64,000 nt of DNA from Gammaproteobacteria bacterium (lineage in GTDB: Bacteria; Pseudomonadota; Gammaproteobacteria; SZUA-229). The notes under the pieces are model-generated. The model saw only the letters and a list, made by a program, of their open reading frames with translations, did no database searches and was not told where the DNA came from. The stretch spans positions 1 to 64,000 of the forward strand of contig JAPHSS010000012.1 of the NCBI GenBank assembly GCA_026195255.1, in the 5' to 3' direction. Position numbers and translations under genes: made by a program. Of this stretch, positions 63,664 to 64,000 are shown one piece after another (position 1 is the stretch's first letter; every line of letters starts with the position of its first letter).

Positions 63664-64000
63664 ATGTAAGTTAATCTATAACAGCTTATATAACTTTTGC
63701 TCATAAACGCCGTTTATCCGCATTTACTGTAATGGGGGCAATTATAAATATTAATAGTTCTTCAGCTAACTAGTGTTAGCGGGATGACAGTTATATAGGC
63801 AATGGCAATAACCTGCATGATATTGTTTGCTTTTCTGGTGGTAATGGTGATTTGACTGATGTTATTGCAGCTGTGCCTGTATCAGTTAGCAGTGTCATGC
63901 TGGCAGGGTCAATATCTTTAAAAGCTTAACACTCATTTTTTATAATGATGTTGTCAATATAAACATCAAGAATTTTATTCTGCTTTTGTAATGCATTTTT
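63664..64000. other. Intergenic sequence to the window end
   Basis: No convincing open frame. One small inverted repeat, GCTAAC-TAGT-GTTAGC, lies near 63765-63780 without a T-run. The next gene is outside the window. Confidence 0.4.

Overview
The window reads as a chromosomal segment of a gammaproteobacterium with roughly 40% G+C (judged by eye). Lineage clues are the rnfABCDGE-nth order, the dusB-fis pair, fnr with a canonical FNR box, oxyR with the OxyR cysteine pair, bolA, bpt, glnE, purT, and an LPS inner-core Kdo kinase. I cannot name a genus. I see no rRNA, tRNA, prophage or CRISPR array. Gene density is high and most genes are housekeeping; the unusual material lies mainly between genes.

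Layout. 0.1-4.5 kb: zinc importer znuCB, plsC, nadC and an EgtB-like protein that seems to have lost its iron ligands. 4.6-15.3 kb: signalling (HDOD/GAF protein, REC-HD-GYP regulator, sensor kinase, chemoreceptor) interleaved with argA, argE and oxyR. 15.4-24.7 kb: ilvD, a REP-associated transposase with its REPs, purT, a DjlA-like co-chaperone, glnE, ilvE and a small zinc protein. 24.7-30.9 kb: a surface-glycan (probably LPS core) cluster with genes on both strands. 31.3-40.4 kb: an acetolactate-synthase-like/aldehyde dehydrogenase pair, an ABC exporter with a divergent TetR gene, a DoxX/HvfX-like protein and an FMN glutamate-synthase-like protein. 40.6 kb: a cysteine-rich HvfA-like peptide precursor. 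41.2-47.7 kb: DUF1841, nth and the Rnf operon. 48.3-56.8 kb: a zinc-ribbon/pilin-like chimera, purD, purH, fis, dusB, fnr, bolA and bpt. 57-63.7 kb: metH, a desaturase, a small membrane protein and kdkA.

The strongest candidate for something undescribed is between bolA and bpt (55722-56120). A minus-strand FNR-type promoter (perfect FNR box, and a -10 element placed exactly as a class II FNR site requires) faces about 350 nt containing tandem ~101-bp repeats, a run of hairpins with 7-nt loops, and a strong intrinsic terminator. This looks like an oxygen-regulated repeat RNA, and the fnr gene lies 1 kb away. Second is the rnfA 5' end, which has been tandemly duplicated so that two 16-codon copies of its N-terminus now sit upstream as possible leader peptides. 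Third is an orphan HvfA-like metallophore precursor with an HvfX-like DoxX protein nearby but no maturase genes in view. Others are a terminator-ended plus-strand RNA candidate at 48.2 kb, a DnaA-box cluster beside an AT-rich stretch at 62.6 kb, and the zinc-ribbon/pilin chimera.

Functional connections. argE/argA feed arginine synthesis, ilvD/ilvE serve branched-chain amino acids, and purT/purD/purH serve purine synthesis. Rnf, fnr and the FNR-linked RNA point to a facultative life with low-oxygen phases. Two-component and HD-GYP genes point to c-di-GMP signalling. All functions are inferred from sequence reading alone; no database search was run.
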